Shown here: positions 56,144-64,000 of the stretch, in pieces
How positions within the stretch are numbered: position 1 is the stretch's first letter
Layout of the letters: each line of letters starts with the position of its first letter
Translations under genes and position numbers: made by a program
The notes under the pieces: model-generated
Told to the model about the DNA's origin: nothing
What the model saw: the letters and a program-made list of their open reading frames with translations, nothing else
Database searches by the model: none
Assembly (NCBI RefSeq): GCF_038246755.1
Contig: NZ_CP134706.1
Location: 930,001 to 994,000, forward strand
Reading direction: 5' to 3'
Length of the DNA stretch: 64,000 nt
Origin: Micromonospora sp. FIMYZ51
GTDB lineage: Bacteria > Actinomycetota > Actinomycetes > Mycobacteriales > Micromonosporaceae

Positions 56144-58020
56144 GCCTGTGATGTTGCCGCACCCGCCGGGGTCCACAGCCGTTGCGGTGCCCGAGTCCCG
56201 GGAAAGAGCAGGTCCACGAAGCGTTCGGCGGTGGGCTGCGGTTCGTGGTTGGCCAACCCGGGCCGCTCGTTGGCCTCGATGAAGACGTGTTCGGGCTGGT
56301 CGGGAGCGGGCACCAGCAGGTCGAGGCCGGTCACCGGGATGTCCAGCGCCCGGCTGGCGGCCACGCACGCCTCGGCGATCACCGGATGCAGCTCGCCGGT
56401 GACGTCGTGGATGGTGCCGCCGGTGTGCAGGTTGGCGGTCCGGCGCACCACAAGCATCTCCCCTTCCGGCAGCACGTCGTGGAACTCGTAGCCGGCCTCG
56501 GCGACCACCTCCCGGGTCATGTCGTCAAGCGGGATGCGGGACTCCCCACCGGTGGCGGCGGCGCGGCGGCGGCTCTGTCGCTCGATCAGCTCGGCGATGT
56601 CGTGCACGCCGTCGCCGGTGATCGCGGCCGGTCGGCGTACCGCCGCGGCCACCACCTCGTGGTCGATCATCACAACCCGCAGGTCTTCACCGGTGCAGAG
56701 CTCCTCCAGCAGCACCTCGGGGCAGAACCGGGCGGCCAGCTCGACGGCGGCGGCCAGCGCCTCGGGGGTGCGTACGCCCACCGTGATGCCGTTGCCCTGC
56801 TCGCCCCGGGCCGGCTTGACCACCAGCTGACCCACTTCGGCCAGGAACTCGGCGTCGGCGGCGTCTCCGGTGGCGGTGCGCCCGCGCGGCACCGAGAGGC
56901 CGGCTTCGGTCAGGATCCGGCGGGTGACCCGCTTGTCGTCGCAGCGGCTCATCGCCACCGCCGAGGTCAGCTCGGAGAGCGACTCGCGGGTGAGGATCGT
57001 CCGGCCACCACTGGTCAGCCGCAGCTCACCCCATTCCGGGTCGGTCACCTCCACCCGGATGCCCCGCCGCATCGCCTCGTCGGCGACGATCTTCGCGTAC
57101 GGGTTGAGCTGGTCGTAGCCGGCCGGCATGGCGGGCAGGAACAGCCGCTCGTTGATCGGATTCTTCCGCTTCACGCAGAGCGTGGCGGTGCGGTAGAAGC
57201 CGAGCCGCTCGTAGAGCCGGATCGCCCCGGCGTTCTCGGCCAGCACCGACAGGTCCACGTACGCCCGGCCCCGGGCGACCAGGCGGGTGGCCAGTTCGGT
57301 GATGAGCGCCTGGCCGGTGCCGGGCGGTGCCTGGTTGAAGTCGACAGTCAGGCACCAGAGACTGGCGCCGTTGTCCGGGTCGTCGAAGACCGCCACGTGG
57401 TCGATGCCGGTGATGGTGCCGACGATCTCACCGGTCGTCGCCTCCGCCACCAGGTGCAGGAAGCGATCGGTGGCGGCGTTGTCGACAAGCGTGTCGACCG
57501 GTGCGGTGACCATGCCGTTGGCCGCGTAGATCCGGTTGACCGCGTCCGCGTCGGCGGCGTCGCGCAGCCGGCGGATGCGTACTCCGGGCAGCTCCGGCCC
57601 GCTGTCGACGGGCGCCGGGGTGTCGGCGGTGCCGGCCTCCTCGCTGGTCCCACCGGCGCGTCGGCGGGCACCACCGAGCGGCAGCCGGTAGGTGAGCGAC
57701 GGGTCGATGAACAGCTCGTCGGGCAGCCGGGAGACCAGGACGTGCGGGTCGCGCAGGTAGATGCAGATGTCCCGGGCACCGGCCGCCTCGGAACGCAGCA
57801 CGTCGGCCACGGCGGCCTGATCGGGGAAGGTCTGCCCGAAGACCAGCCGGCCCCAGCCGCAGTCGAGCACCACACCTTCGTCGCCGGGTGGGCGCTCGGT
57901 GTCCGTCTCGGTGCCGCCGGCGGCGATCGGATCACCCCCCGGCCCGATCCGCTCGTACCGTCGTCCCGCGCCTCGACCGCGGTCGGTCCGGGCCACCCCG
58001 GTGGCCAGGGTGCCGGTCAT
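56140..58020 (-). CDS. ngg: N-acetylglutaminylglutamine synthetase (GNAT-ATP-grasp fusion)
   Basis: The protein has 626 residues. After a leader of about 145 residues, a GNAT domain (148-282: VRIRRLRDAADADAVNRIY to AENAGAIRLYERLGFYRTA) would supply the acetyl group. An ATP-grasp ligase domain (about 300-610) follows, with VVKPARGEQGNGITVG, EELCTGEDLRVVMIDHEV and FIEANERPGLANHEPQPT. This fusion is the signature of Ngg, which forms N-acetylglutaminylglutamine. It starts 2 bases after asnO ends. Confidence 0.93.
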   Translation of the reverse strand: MTGTLATGVARTDRGRGAGRRYERIGPGGDPIAAGGTETDTERPPGDEGVVLDCGWGRLVFGQTFPDQAAVADVLRSEAAGARDICIYLRDPHVLVSRLPDELFIDPSLTYRLPLGGARRRAGGTSEEAGTADTPAPVDSGPELPGVRIRRLRDAADADAVNRIYAANGMVTAPVDTLVDNAATDRFLHLVAEATTGEIVGTITGIDHVAVFDDPDNGASLWCLTVDFNQAPPGTGQALITELATRLVARGRAYVDLSVLAENAGAIRLYERLGFYRTATLCVKRKNPINERLFLPAMPAGYDQLNPYAKIVADEAMRRGIRVEVTDPEWGELRLTSGGRTILTRESLSELTSAVAMSRCDDKRVTRRILTEAGLSVPRGRTATGDAADAEFLAEVGQLVVKPARGEQGNGITVGVRTPEALAAAVELAARFCPEVLLEELCTGEDLRVVMIDHEVVAAAVRRPAAITGDGVHDIAELIERQSRRRAAATGGESRIPLDDMTREVVAEAGYEFHDVLPEGEMLVVRRTANLHTGGTIHDVTGELHPVIAEACVAASRALDIPVTGLDLLVPAPDQPEHVFIEANERPGLANHEPQPTAERFVDLLFPGTRAPQRLWTPAGAATSQA

Positions 58021-58022
58021 GC

Positions 58023-59807
58023 TCAGTCGATTCCGTGGCTCTGGAGCCACATTTCCAGGAGTCCGAGTTGCCACAGCTTGTTTCCGTTCAACGGGGTCAG
58101 TTCGGCGTTGGGAGCGTCGAGCAGGGCGTTGACGTAATCGGTGCGGTACAGGTCGCGGCGGCGGGCCTCGGGCGCGTGCAGCGCGTCGCGTACCCGGTCG
58201 AGGAGCTTGCCCTCCAGGTGGGTGAGGCCCGGCACCGGGAAGTAACCCTTCGGCCGGTCGATCACCTCGTGCGGCAGCACCCGGCGGCCGATCTCCTTGA
58301 GTACGCCCTTGCCGCCCTGGGCGAGCTTCAGCTCGGGCGGGCAGGCGGCGGCCAGTTCCACGAACTCGTGATCCAGGAACGGCACCCGGGCCTCCAGCCC
58401 GTGCGCCATGGTCATGTTGTCGACCCGCTTCACCGGGTCGTCGGTCAGCATGATCTGGGTGTCGATGCGCAGGCCGGCGTCGACGGCGGTCTGCGCACCG
58501 GGGCGGCCCAGGTGTGCGGCGACGAACTCCCGGGCCGGGTCTCCCGCCGCGAGCCAGTCCGGGTTGAGCACCCGGGCCAGGCCGGCGGCGTCGCGGTCGA
58601 AGAAGGCCCGGGCGTACGTGTCCAGGGCCTGCTCGCGGTCGACCCGGTGCAGCGGCGGGTACCAGTGGTAGCCGCCCAGGATCTCGTCGGCGCCCTGGCC
58701 GGACTGCACCACCTTCACGTGCCGGGAGACCTCCCGGCTGAGCAGGTAGAACGCCACGCAGTCGTGGCTGACCATGGGCTCGCTCATGGCCGCGACGGCG
58801 GCCTCCAGCGGGGGCACCAGATCCCCGGCGGCGACCCGGATCTGGTGATGGTCGGTGTCGAAGGTCTTGGCCACCACGTCGGAGTAGCGGAACTCGTCGC
58901 CCTCCCGGCCGCCGACCGCGTCGAAGCCGATGGAGAAGGTGGAGAGCCCGCGCTGTCCCTCCCCGGCGAGCAGGGCCACCACCAGGCTGGAGTCCAGGCC
59001 ACCGGAGAGCAGTACGCCGACCGGCACGTCGGCGACCATCCGTCGGCGTACGGCGGTGGTCAGGGATTCGAGCAGCGCGTCCTGCCAGTCCTTCTCCGAC
59101 CAGCCGGCGTGCTCGCTGCGGCGCAGGAACGGCGGGTCCCAGTAGACCCGCTCGTGGCTGCGCCCGTCGGCCTCGTAGACCCGGACGGTGGCCGGGGGCA
59201 GCTTGCTCACCCCGCGCAGGATGGTGCGCGGCGGCGGCACGATGCTGTGGAAGCTGAGGTAGTGGGCCAGCGCCACCGGGTCGATCGTGGTGTCCACGCT
59301 ACCGCCGGCCAGCAGGGCGGGCAGGGTGCTGGCGAAGCGCACCACGCCGGGCGACTCGGCGAGGTAGAGCGGCTTGATGCCGAGCCGGTCCCGGGCGAGC
59401 ACCAGGCGCCCGGTGTCCCGCTCGCTGATCGCCACGGCGAACATGCCGACCAGGTGGTCGACGAAGTCGAGCCCCCACTCGGCGTACGCCTTGATCACGA
59501 CCTCGCTGTCGCCGTTGGAGAAGAACCGGTGGCCCTTGGCCGCCAGTTCGGCGCGCAACTCCCGGTAGTTGTAGATGCAGCCGTTGAAGACGCCGGTCAG
59601 GCCGGCCGCGGAGTCGACGATGGGCTGGCCGCTGGCGGCGGACAAGTCAATGATCTTCAGCCGGCGGTGGCCGAGCGCGGTCGCGCCCTGGGACCAGACC
59701 CCGCTGTCGTCGGGCCCACGATCGCTCATGGTGGCCGCCATCGACTCCACCGCAGCGACGTCGGCGCGTGACCCGTCCCGCCGGAACTCCCCTGCCAGTC
59801 CGCACAT
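58023..59807 (-). CDS. asnO: N-acetylglutaminylglutamine amidotransferase (asparagine synthetase-like)
   Basis: The protein has 594 residues from ATG 59807, chosen because processing leaves the catalytic Cys2 (MCGLAGEF) of a class II glutaminase. An in-frame GTG 16 codons upstream would bury it. The GATase domain has SDRGPDDSG and FNGCIYNYREL. The AsnB-type synthetase domain has the PP-loop LLSGGLDSSLV (residues 267-277) and VVQSGQGADEILGGYHWYPP. AsnO amidates the dipeptide to give NAGGN. First gene of a three-gene operon. Confidence 0.94.
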   Translation of the reverse strand: MCGLAGEFRRDGSRADVAAVESMAATMSDRGPDDSGVWSQGATALGHRRLKIIDLSAASGQPIVDSAAGLTGVFNGCIYNYRELRAELAAKGHRFFSNGDSEVVIKAYAEWGLDFVDHLVGMFAVAISERDTGRLVLARDRLGIKPLYLAESPGVVRFASTLPALLAGGSVDTTIDPVALAHYLSFHSIVPPPRTILRGVSKLPPATVRVYEADGRSHERVYWDPPFLRRSEHAGWSEKDWQDALLESLTTAVRRRMVADVPVGVLLSGGLDSSLVVALLAGEGQRGLSTFSIGFDAVGGREGDEFRYSDVVAKTFDTDHHQIRVAAGDLVPPLEAAVAAMSEPMVSHDCVAFYLLSREVSRHVKVVQSGQGADEILGGYHWYPPLHRVDREQALDTYARAFFDRDAAGLARVLNPDWLAAGDPAREFVAAHLGRPGAQTAVDAGLRIDTQIMLTDDPVKRVDNMTMAHGLEARVPFLDHEFVELAAACPPELKLAQGGKGVLKEIGRRVLPHEVIDRPKGYFPVPGLTHLEGKLLDRVRDALHAPEARRRDLYRTDYVNALLDAPNAELTPLNGNKLWQLGLLEMWLQSHGID

Positions 59808-60008
59808 GCCAGCAAATGCTGCCAGAGGATGTTGCGATTCGCCTGTTGAGACCATGACGGTCGTGTAACAGCCTTGCTAGAATCCGCGCCCCGCGAGCAA
59901 TTGCCGTGACATGGGAAGCCCTCAGACGCCATTTCCGCCCATCGCGGCCCGGCTGCGAGGCTTACGCGAGCCGCACAGGTGTGACAAGAACCGCACAAGT
60001 CATCCGTA

Positions 60009-60037
60009 CGGGGTCGACGACCACTGCGCCGACCCCG
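60009..60037 (-). terminator. Hairpin after msrA
   Basis: CGGGGTCG and CGACCCCG form an 8-bp stem with a 13-base loop, 11 bases past the msrA stop. It lacks a T tract. The rest of 59808-60047 is a featureless region that should hold the asnO promoter; I see no clear boxes. Confidence 0.5.
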
Positions 60038-60047
60038 CGCGACGACC

Positions 60048-60710
<663 letters not shown>

Positions 60711-60820
60711 GGTGGAACTCCTTTCGTACCCTTCCCCGCGTGCAACACCGGCGGACCCCACTTCCTTACCCGCCCCGCCACCGGTCAGGCCCGCCCCCGC
60801 CGCCCTCAGGTCCGAGCGGA

Positions 60821-60867
60821 CCGAATTTGTTCGGCAGCGGGGAAGAAATCTGAACGAACAATTTCGG
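60821..60867. promoter_or_regulatory. 13-bp inverted repeat between HIT and msrA genes
   Basis: CCGAATTTGTTCG (60821-60833) and CGAACAATTTCGG (60855-60867) are inverted with one mismatch and a 21-base gap. It is AT-rich against a GC background. It lies 11 bases past the HIT gene stop and 110 bases upstream of msrA, so it is either the HIT terminator or an operator for msrA. Confidence 0.5.
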
Positions 60868-60878
60868 GTACAAGCTCG

Positions 60879-61304
60879 TCAGGCCGGATCGGTGGAGAGG
60901 GCGGTGCGGATGCGGTCGGCGTACGTGGCGGCATCGGCGTCGTCGGCGTAGCGGGTACGCGGCCAGAAGAAGCCGCGCAGGCCGTCGCCCTTGGTCCGGG
61001 GCACCACATGCGTGTGCAGGTGCGGCACGGACTGGGACACCTTGTTGTTCATTGCCACGAAGGTGCCACCAGCCGCCAACCCGGCCTCGACCGCGACGGC
61101 GAGCCGCCGGACCAGCCCGAAGTAACCGGCGAGGGAATCCGGCGGCAGGTCGGCGAGGGTGACCACGTGGCTGCGGGGCACCACCAGCAGGTGCCCCTTG
61201 AACACCGGCCGGGTGTCCAGGAACGCCACCCCGTCCGGCTCGTCGACCACCCGGAACGCCGGCACCTCACCCGCCACGATCCCGCAGAACACACAACTCG
61301 CCAC
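60879..61304 (-). CDS. HIT-family nucleotide hydrolase
   Basis: The protein has 141 residues from GTG 61304. It begins ASCVFCGIVAGEVPAFRVVD and has the histidine triad HLHTHVVPR near residue 100, with FKGHLLVVPRSHV before it. Such HINT-like proteins hydrolyse AMP-linked substrates. The paired Cys in CVFC may bind zinc with a downstream His, as in many family members. A -10 box sits 6 bases upstream. It is divergent from metB. Confidence 0.94.
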   Translation of the reverse strand: MASCVFCGIVAGEVPAFRVVDEPDGVAFLDTRPVFKGHLLVVPRSHVVTLADLPPDSLAGYFGLVRRLAVAVEAGLAAGGTFVAMNNKVSQSVPHLHTHVVPRTKGDGLRGFFWPRTRYADDADAATYADRIRTALSTDPA

Positions 61305-61310
61305 TGGCCG

Positions 61311-61316
61311 ACCGTA
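61311..61316 (-). promoter_or_regulatory. -10 box of a leaderless promoter for the HIT gene
   Basis: On the minus strand TACGGT lies 6 bases before GTG 61304, with no Shine-Dalgarno sequence. Confidence 0.6.
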
Positions 61317-61408
61317 CCCCCGCGACCGTTCAGCCCCGCGCAGGCGATCGCGGGCGCCGCTGTCGACCGGCGGGTGCCATGGCCGGTCGGTGGGGCGGCC
61401 CGGAGGAC

Positions 61409-61414
61409 TAACGT
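61409..61414 (+). promoter_or_regulatory. -10 box of a leaderless metB promoter
   Basis: TAACGT lies 7 bases before ATG 61422. A transcript starting at the usual distance would have no 5' leader, which leaves no room for a SAM riboswitch. Confidence 0.6.
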
Positions 61415-61421
61415 CTGCGTC

Positions 61422-62564
61422 ATGAACCACGGTTTCGATACGCTCGCGATCCACGCCGGCCAGGACCCGGAGGCCCGCACCGGCGCGGTGATCCCACCGA
61501 TCTACCAGACCAGCACGTACGCCCAGGATGCCGTCGGCTCGCCCCGGCTCGGGTACGAGTACAGCCGGTCCGGCAACCCGACCCGGGACGCGCTCCAGGA
61601 GTGCCTGGCCGCGCTTGAGGGTGGGCCGGTCGGGCTGGCCTTCGCCAGCGGGCTGGCCGCCGAGGACGCGCTGCTGCGTACCGTCTGCGCACCGGGTGAC
61701 CACGTGGTCATCCCCGATGATGCGTACGGCGGCACGTACCGGCTCTTCGCCAAGGTGGCGCAGCGGTGGGGGCTGGCGTACACCCCGGCGAAGATCTCCG
61801 ACCCGGAGGCCGTGCGGGCCGCGATCCGGCCCGGCAGCACCAAGGTCGTCTGGCTGGAGACGCCGACAAACCCGCTGCTCGGCATCGCCGACATCGCCAC
61901 CCTCGCCGCCGTCGCACACGACGCCGGTGCGCTGCTGGTGGTCGACAACACCTTCGCCTCGCCGTACCTGCAACAGCCGATCACCCTCGGCGCGGACGTG
62001 GTGGTGCACTCCACCACGAAGTACCTCGGCGGGCACTCGGACGTGGTGGGCGGGGCACTGGTGGCGGCGGACGCCGCGCTCGGCGAGGAGTTGCGCTACC
62101 ACCAGAACGCGATGGGCGCGGTAAACGGCCCGTTCGACGCCTGGCTCACCCTGCGCGGCATCAAGACCCTCGGCGTACGGATGGACCGGCACTGTGACAA
62201 CGCCGAGCGGATCGCCACCTACCTGGACGGGCACGCCAAGGTCAGCGAGGTGCTCTACCCGGGGCTCGCCGCGCATCCCGGGCACGAGGTGGCGGCCAAG
62301 CAGATGCGCCGGTTCGGCGGGATGATCTCGTTTCGGGCGGCCGGCGGCGAGGAGCACGCTGTCGAGATCTGCAACCGGGCCAAGCTTTTCGTGCTCGCCG
62401 AGTCGCTCGGCGGGGTGGAATCCCTGATCGAGCACCCGGGCCGGATGACACACGCGAGCGCTGCCGGCTCGCCGCTTGAAGTTCCCGGCGATCTCGTGCG
62501 ACTGTCTGTCGGCATCGAGACGGTCGAAGACCTGCTCGCCGATCTGGAGCAGGCACTGGGCTGA
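61422..62564 (+). CDS. metB: Cystathionine gamma-synthase (Cys/Met metabolism PLP enzyme)
   Basis: The protein has 380 residues. The PLP lysine is K200 in VVHSTTKYLGGHSD. GYEYSRSGNPTRDALQECLA, LAFASGLAAEDAL, WLETPTNPLLGIADI and ESLGGVESLIEHPGRMTHAS are diagnostic of the Cys/Met PLP family; the ESLGG and MTH(A/S)S positions favour gamma-synthase, but gamma-lyase cannot be excluded. It works in methionine synthesis and transsulfuration with cbs. The start is fixed by ATG 61422 and the box upstream. Confidence 0.94.
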   Translation: MNHGFDTLAIHAGQDPEARTGAVIPPIYQTSTYAQDAVGSPRLGYEYSRSGNPTRDALQECLAALEGGPVGLAFASGLAAEDALLRTVCAPGDHVVIPDDAYGGTYRLFAKVAQRWGLAYTPAKISDPEAVRAAIRPGSTKVVWLETPTNPLLGIADIATLAAVAHDAGALLVVDNTFASPYLQQPITLGADVVVHSTTKYLGGHSDVVGGALVAADAALGEELRYHQNAMGAVNGPFDAWLTLRGIKTLGVRMDRHCDNAERIATYLDGHAKVSEVLYPGLAAHPGHEVAAKQMRRFGGMISFRAAGGEEHAVEICNRAKLFVLAESLGGVESLIEHPGRMTHASAAGSPLEVPGDLVRLSVGIETVEDLLADLEQALG

Positions 62565-62586
62565 CCGCTGGCTGGGGAGGGTGGCC

Positions 62587-63990
62587 GTGCAGGACATCAT
62601 GCCGACCTGGGTGGGGGCGACCGCCAAACAGATCGCCCGGGGCGTACGCCGGGGAGACGTCTCCGCCACCCAGGTCCTGGCCGACCACCTCGACCACGTG
62701 GCCAAGGCCGACGCCGACCTCGCCGCCTTCCGCGTGGTACGCGGTGGGGAGGCGGTGACCGAGGCGGAGAAGGTGGACGAGCAGGAGGACCTGGCCAACC
62801 TTCCGCTGGCCGGGGTGCCGGTAGCGGTCAAGGAGAACACCCCGGTGGCCGGCATGCCCACCTGGAACGGTTCGGCTGCGGTGCGTACCCCGGTGGCGGA
62901 GGCCGACCACGAGGTGGTCCGCCGGCTACGCGGCGCCGGTGCGGTGATCCTCGGGGTCACCCGGATGCCCGAGCTTGGCCTCTGGGCGGTCACCGACGAC
63001 GACACCGCGGTCACCCGCAACCCGTGGGACCTGGACCGGACTCCCGGTGGCTCGTCCGGTGGCGCGGCGGCGGCGGTGGCGGCCGGGCTGGTGCCGATCG
63101 CGCACGGCAACGACGGACTCGGCTCGATCCGTATCCCGGCGGCCTGCTGCGGCCTGATCGGCCTGAAGCCTGGCCGCGGTGTGGTGCCCTGCCAACTCGG
63201 TGCCGAGGACTGGTTCGGGCTGACCGAACACGGGATCCTCAGCACCACGGTGGCCGACGCGGCGGTCGGCTTCCGGGTGCTCGCCGGCCGCGCCCAGGAG
63301 AAGCTCGTTCCACCGCAGCGGCTGCGGGTCGGGGTGTCGTTGCGGTCTCCGGTGCGCGGCGTCGCGCCCGACGCGCCGAACCGGGACGCGGTCGCCGCCG
63401 CCGGCCGGTTGCTCGCCGGAGCCGGGCACGACACCGTGCCGGCGGACCCGGTCTACCCGACCGCCCTCGGGCTGAAGGGCGTCGCCACCTGGTTCGCCGC
63501 CGCCGCGGCGGATGTCCAGGCCGCCGGGATCGACCGGCGCACCCTGCAACCCCGCAGCCGCCGGCACGTCCGGTTCGGCGAGTGGGCGACGCGGCGCGGG
63601 TACGTCCGGGAGGCCGACCGGCTCGCCTGGCGGGAACGGTCGATCGGGTTCTTCGCCGACCACTCGGTGGACCTGCTGCTCACCCCGGCGCTGGCCGCCA
63701 CGCCTCCGCCGGCCACCAGCTGGTCGGCCCGCTCCTGGCGAGCGAACATGCTGGCCAACATCCGGTACGCCCCGTACGCGGCGCCCTGGAACATCGCCGG
63801 CCTGCCCGCCCTGGTGGTCCCGGTGGGGCGCCGCCCGGACGGGTTGCCGCTGGCCGTGCAGCTGGTCGGCCCGCCCGGCTCGGAGCTGCTGCTGCTCGGC
63901 GTCGCCGGCCAGTTCGAGATGGCCGCCCCGTGGCCGCGGCACGCCCCCGGTTATCCCCGGGTCGGCACGGGAGGATCCGCCGGCACCTGA
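62587..63990 (+). CDS. Amidase (amidase signature family)
   Basis: The protein has 467 residues from GTG 62587, with GGGGAGGG 5 bases upstream; GTG 62581 and ATG 62599 are alternatives. The Ser-Ser-Lys triad is present: Lys in VPVAVKENTPVAG, the Ser of TPGGSSGGAAAAVAAG, and the nucleophile Ser in DGLGSIRIPAACCGLIGLKP. It resembles broad amide hydrolases of actinobacteria rather than GatA, since the tRNA partner genes are absent. Physiological substrate is unknown. The stop at 63988-63990 is inside the window. Confidence 0.9.
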   Translation: MQDIMPTWVGATAKQIARGVRRGDVSATQVLADHLDHVAKADADLAAFRVVRGGEAVTEAEKVDEQEDLANLPLAGVPVAVKENTPVAGMPTWNGSAAVRTPVAEADHEVVRRLRGAGAVILGVTRMPELGLWAVTDDDTAVTRNPWDLDRTPGGSSGGAAAAVAAGLVPIAHGNDGLGSIRIPAACCGLIGLKPGRGVVPCQLGAEDWFGLTEHGILSTTVADAAVGFRVLAGRAQEKLVPPQRLRVGVSLRSPVRGVAPDAPNRDAVAAAGRLLAGAGHDTVPADPVYPTALGLKGVATWFAAAAADVQAAGIDRRTLQPRSRRHVRFGEWATRRGYVREADRLAWRERSIGFFADHSVDLLLTPALAATPPPATSWSARSWRANMLANIRYAPYAAPWNIAGLPALVVPVGRRPDGLPLAVQLVGPPGSELLLLGVAGQFEMAAPWPRHAPGYPRVGTGGSAGT

Positions 63991-64000
63991 TCGCCACAGC

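Noticed and set aside
61317..61421. SAM riboswitch before metB
   Set aside because: No conserved core was visible and the gene looks leaderless, leaving no space for one.

Overview
The window is about 64 kb of very GC-rich DNA with frequent GTG starts. Its gene order matches actinobacterial chromosomes, and its intergenic repeats look like those of Micromonospora. I read it as an ordinary core-chromosome segment of a Micromonospora-like member of the Micromonosporaceae. That assignment rests on recognition, not on a database search. Several blocks follow gene orders known from Mycobacterium tuberculosis and relatives: phoH2, glpX/DUF4245 and xseB-xseA/ispH; mfd, mazG, eno, divIC, DUF501 and ppx; and thiolase, GDSL esterase, cbs and metB.

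Layout. 1-11.8 kb: the end of a PhoH ATPase, a secreted lytic-transglycosylase-like protein, a rhomboid protease, a DMT exporter, glpX opposite a DUF4245 gene, two tandem paralogous lipoproteins, exonuclease VII (xseBA) opposite ispH, then a small lipoprotein and a membrane protein. 11.9-18.6 kb: a 1088-residue secreted subtilase, rmuC, a 41-bp tandem repeat, an intact IS5-type insertion sequence and a Gly-Asp-Phe-repeat membrane protein. 18.7-31.2 kb: ppc, a cyclase-family hydrolase, mfd, a lipoprotein, mazG, a DUF885 protein and a lipoprotein. 31.4-37.8 kb: eno, a divIC gene that appears frameshifted, DUF501, an ArgA-type acetyltransferase, ppx, a membrane protein, a dienelactone hydrolase and a type 5 uracil-DNA glycosylase. 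37.9-42.4 kb: a five-gene DUF4129-MoxR-DUF58 operon. 42.5-47.5 kb: type II NADH dehydrogenase, tRNA-Leu(UAA), a TetR regulator divergent from a 75-codon gene with a palindromic operator between them, a Nudix hydrolase, a Bax-inhibitor-1-like protein and a small conserved protein. 47.6-54.4 kb: thiolase, two SGNH hydrolases, a DUF1232 protein, cystathionine beta-synthase, a GNAT and RNase Z. 54.9-59.8 kb: a complete osmoprotectant operon (asnO, ngg, M42 peptidase) for N-acetylglutaminylglutamine amide (NAGGN). 60-64 kb: msrA, a HIT protein, metB and an amidase.

I found no prophage, CRISPR array, toxin-antitoxin pair or secondary-metabolite cluster. The least explained content lies between genes. 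Five copies of a GGGCCC-centred repeat occur, four of them just behind stop codons. Two composite elements pair a GATCTTGCACTT hairpin with a hexanucleotide array. Tandem duplications overlap the 3' ends of three genes. Tandem repeats with the same 35-bp period lie upstream of two unrelated genes. The IS element carries a hairpin that abuts its transposase start codon. Many genes also share a leaderless layout: a TANNNT -10 box, a 6-7 base gap, then the start codon.
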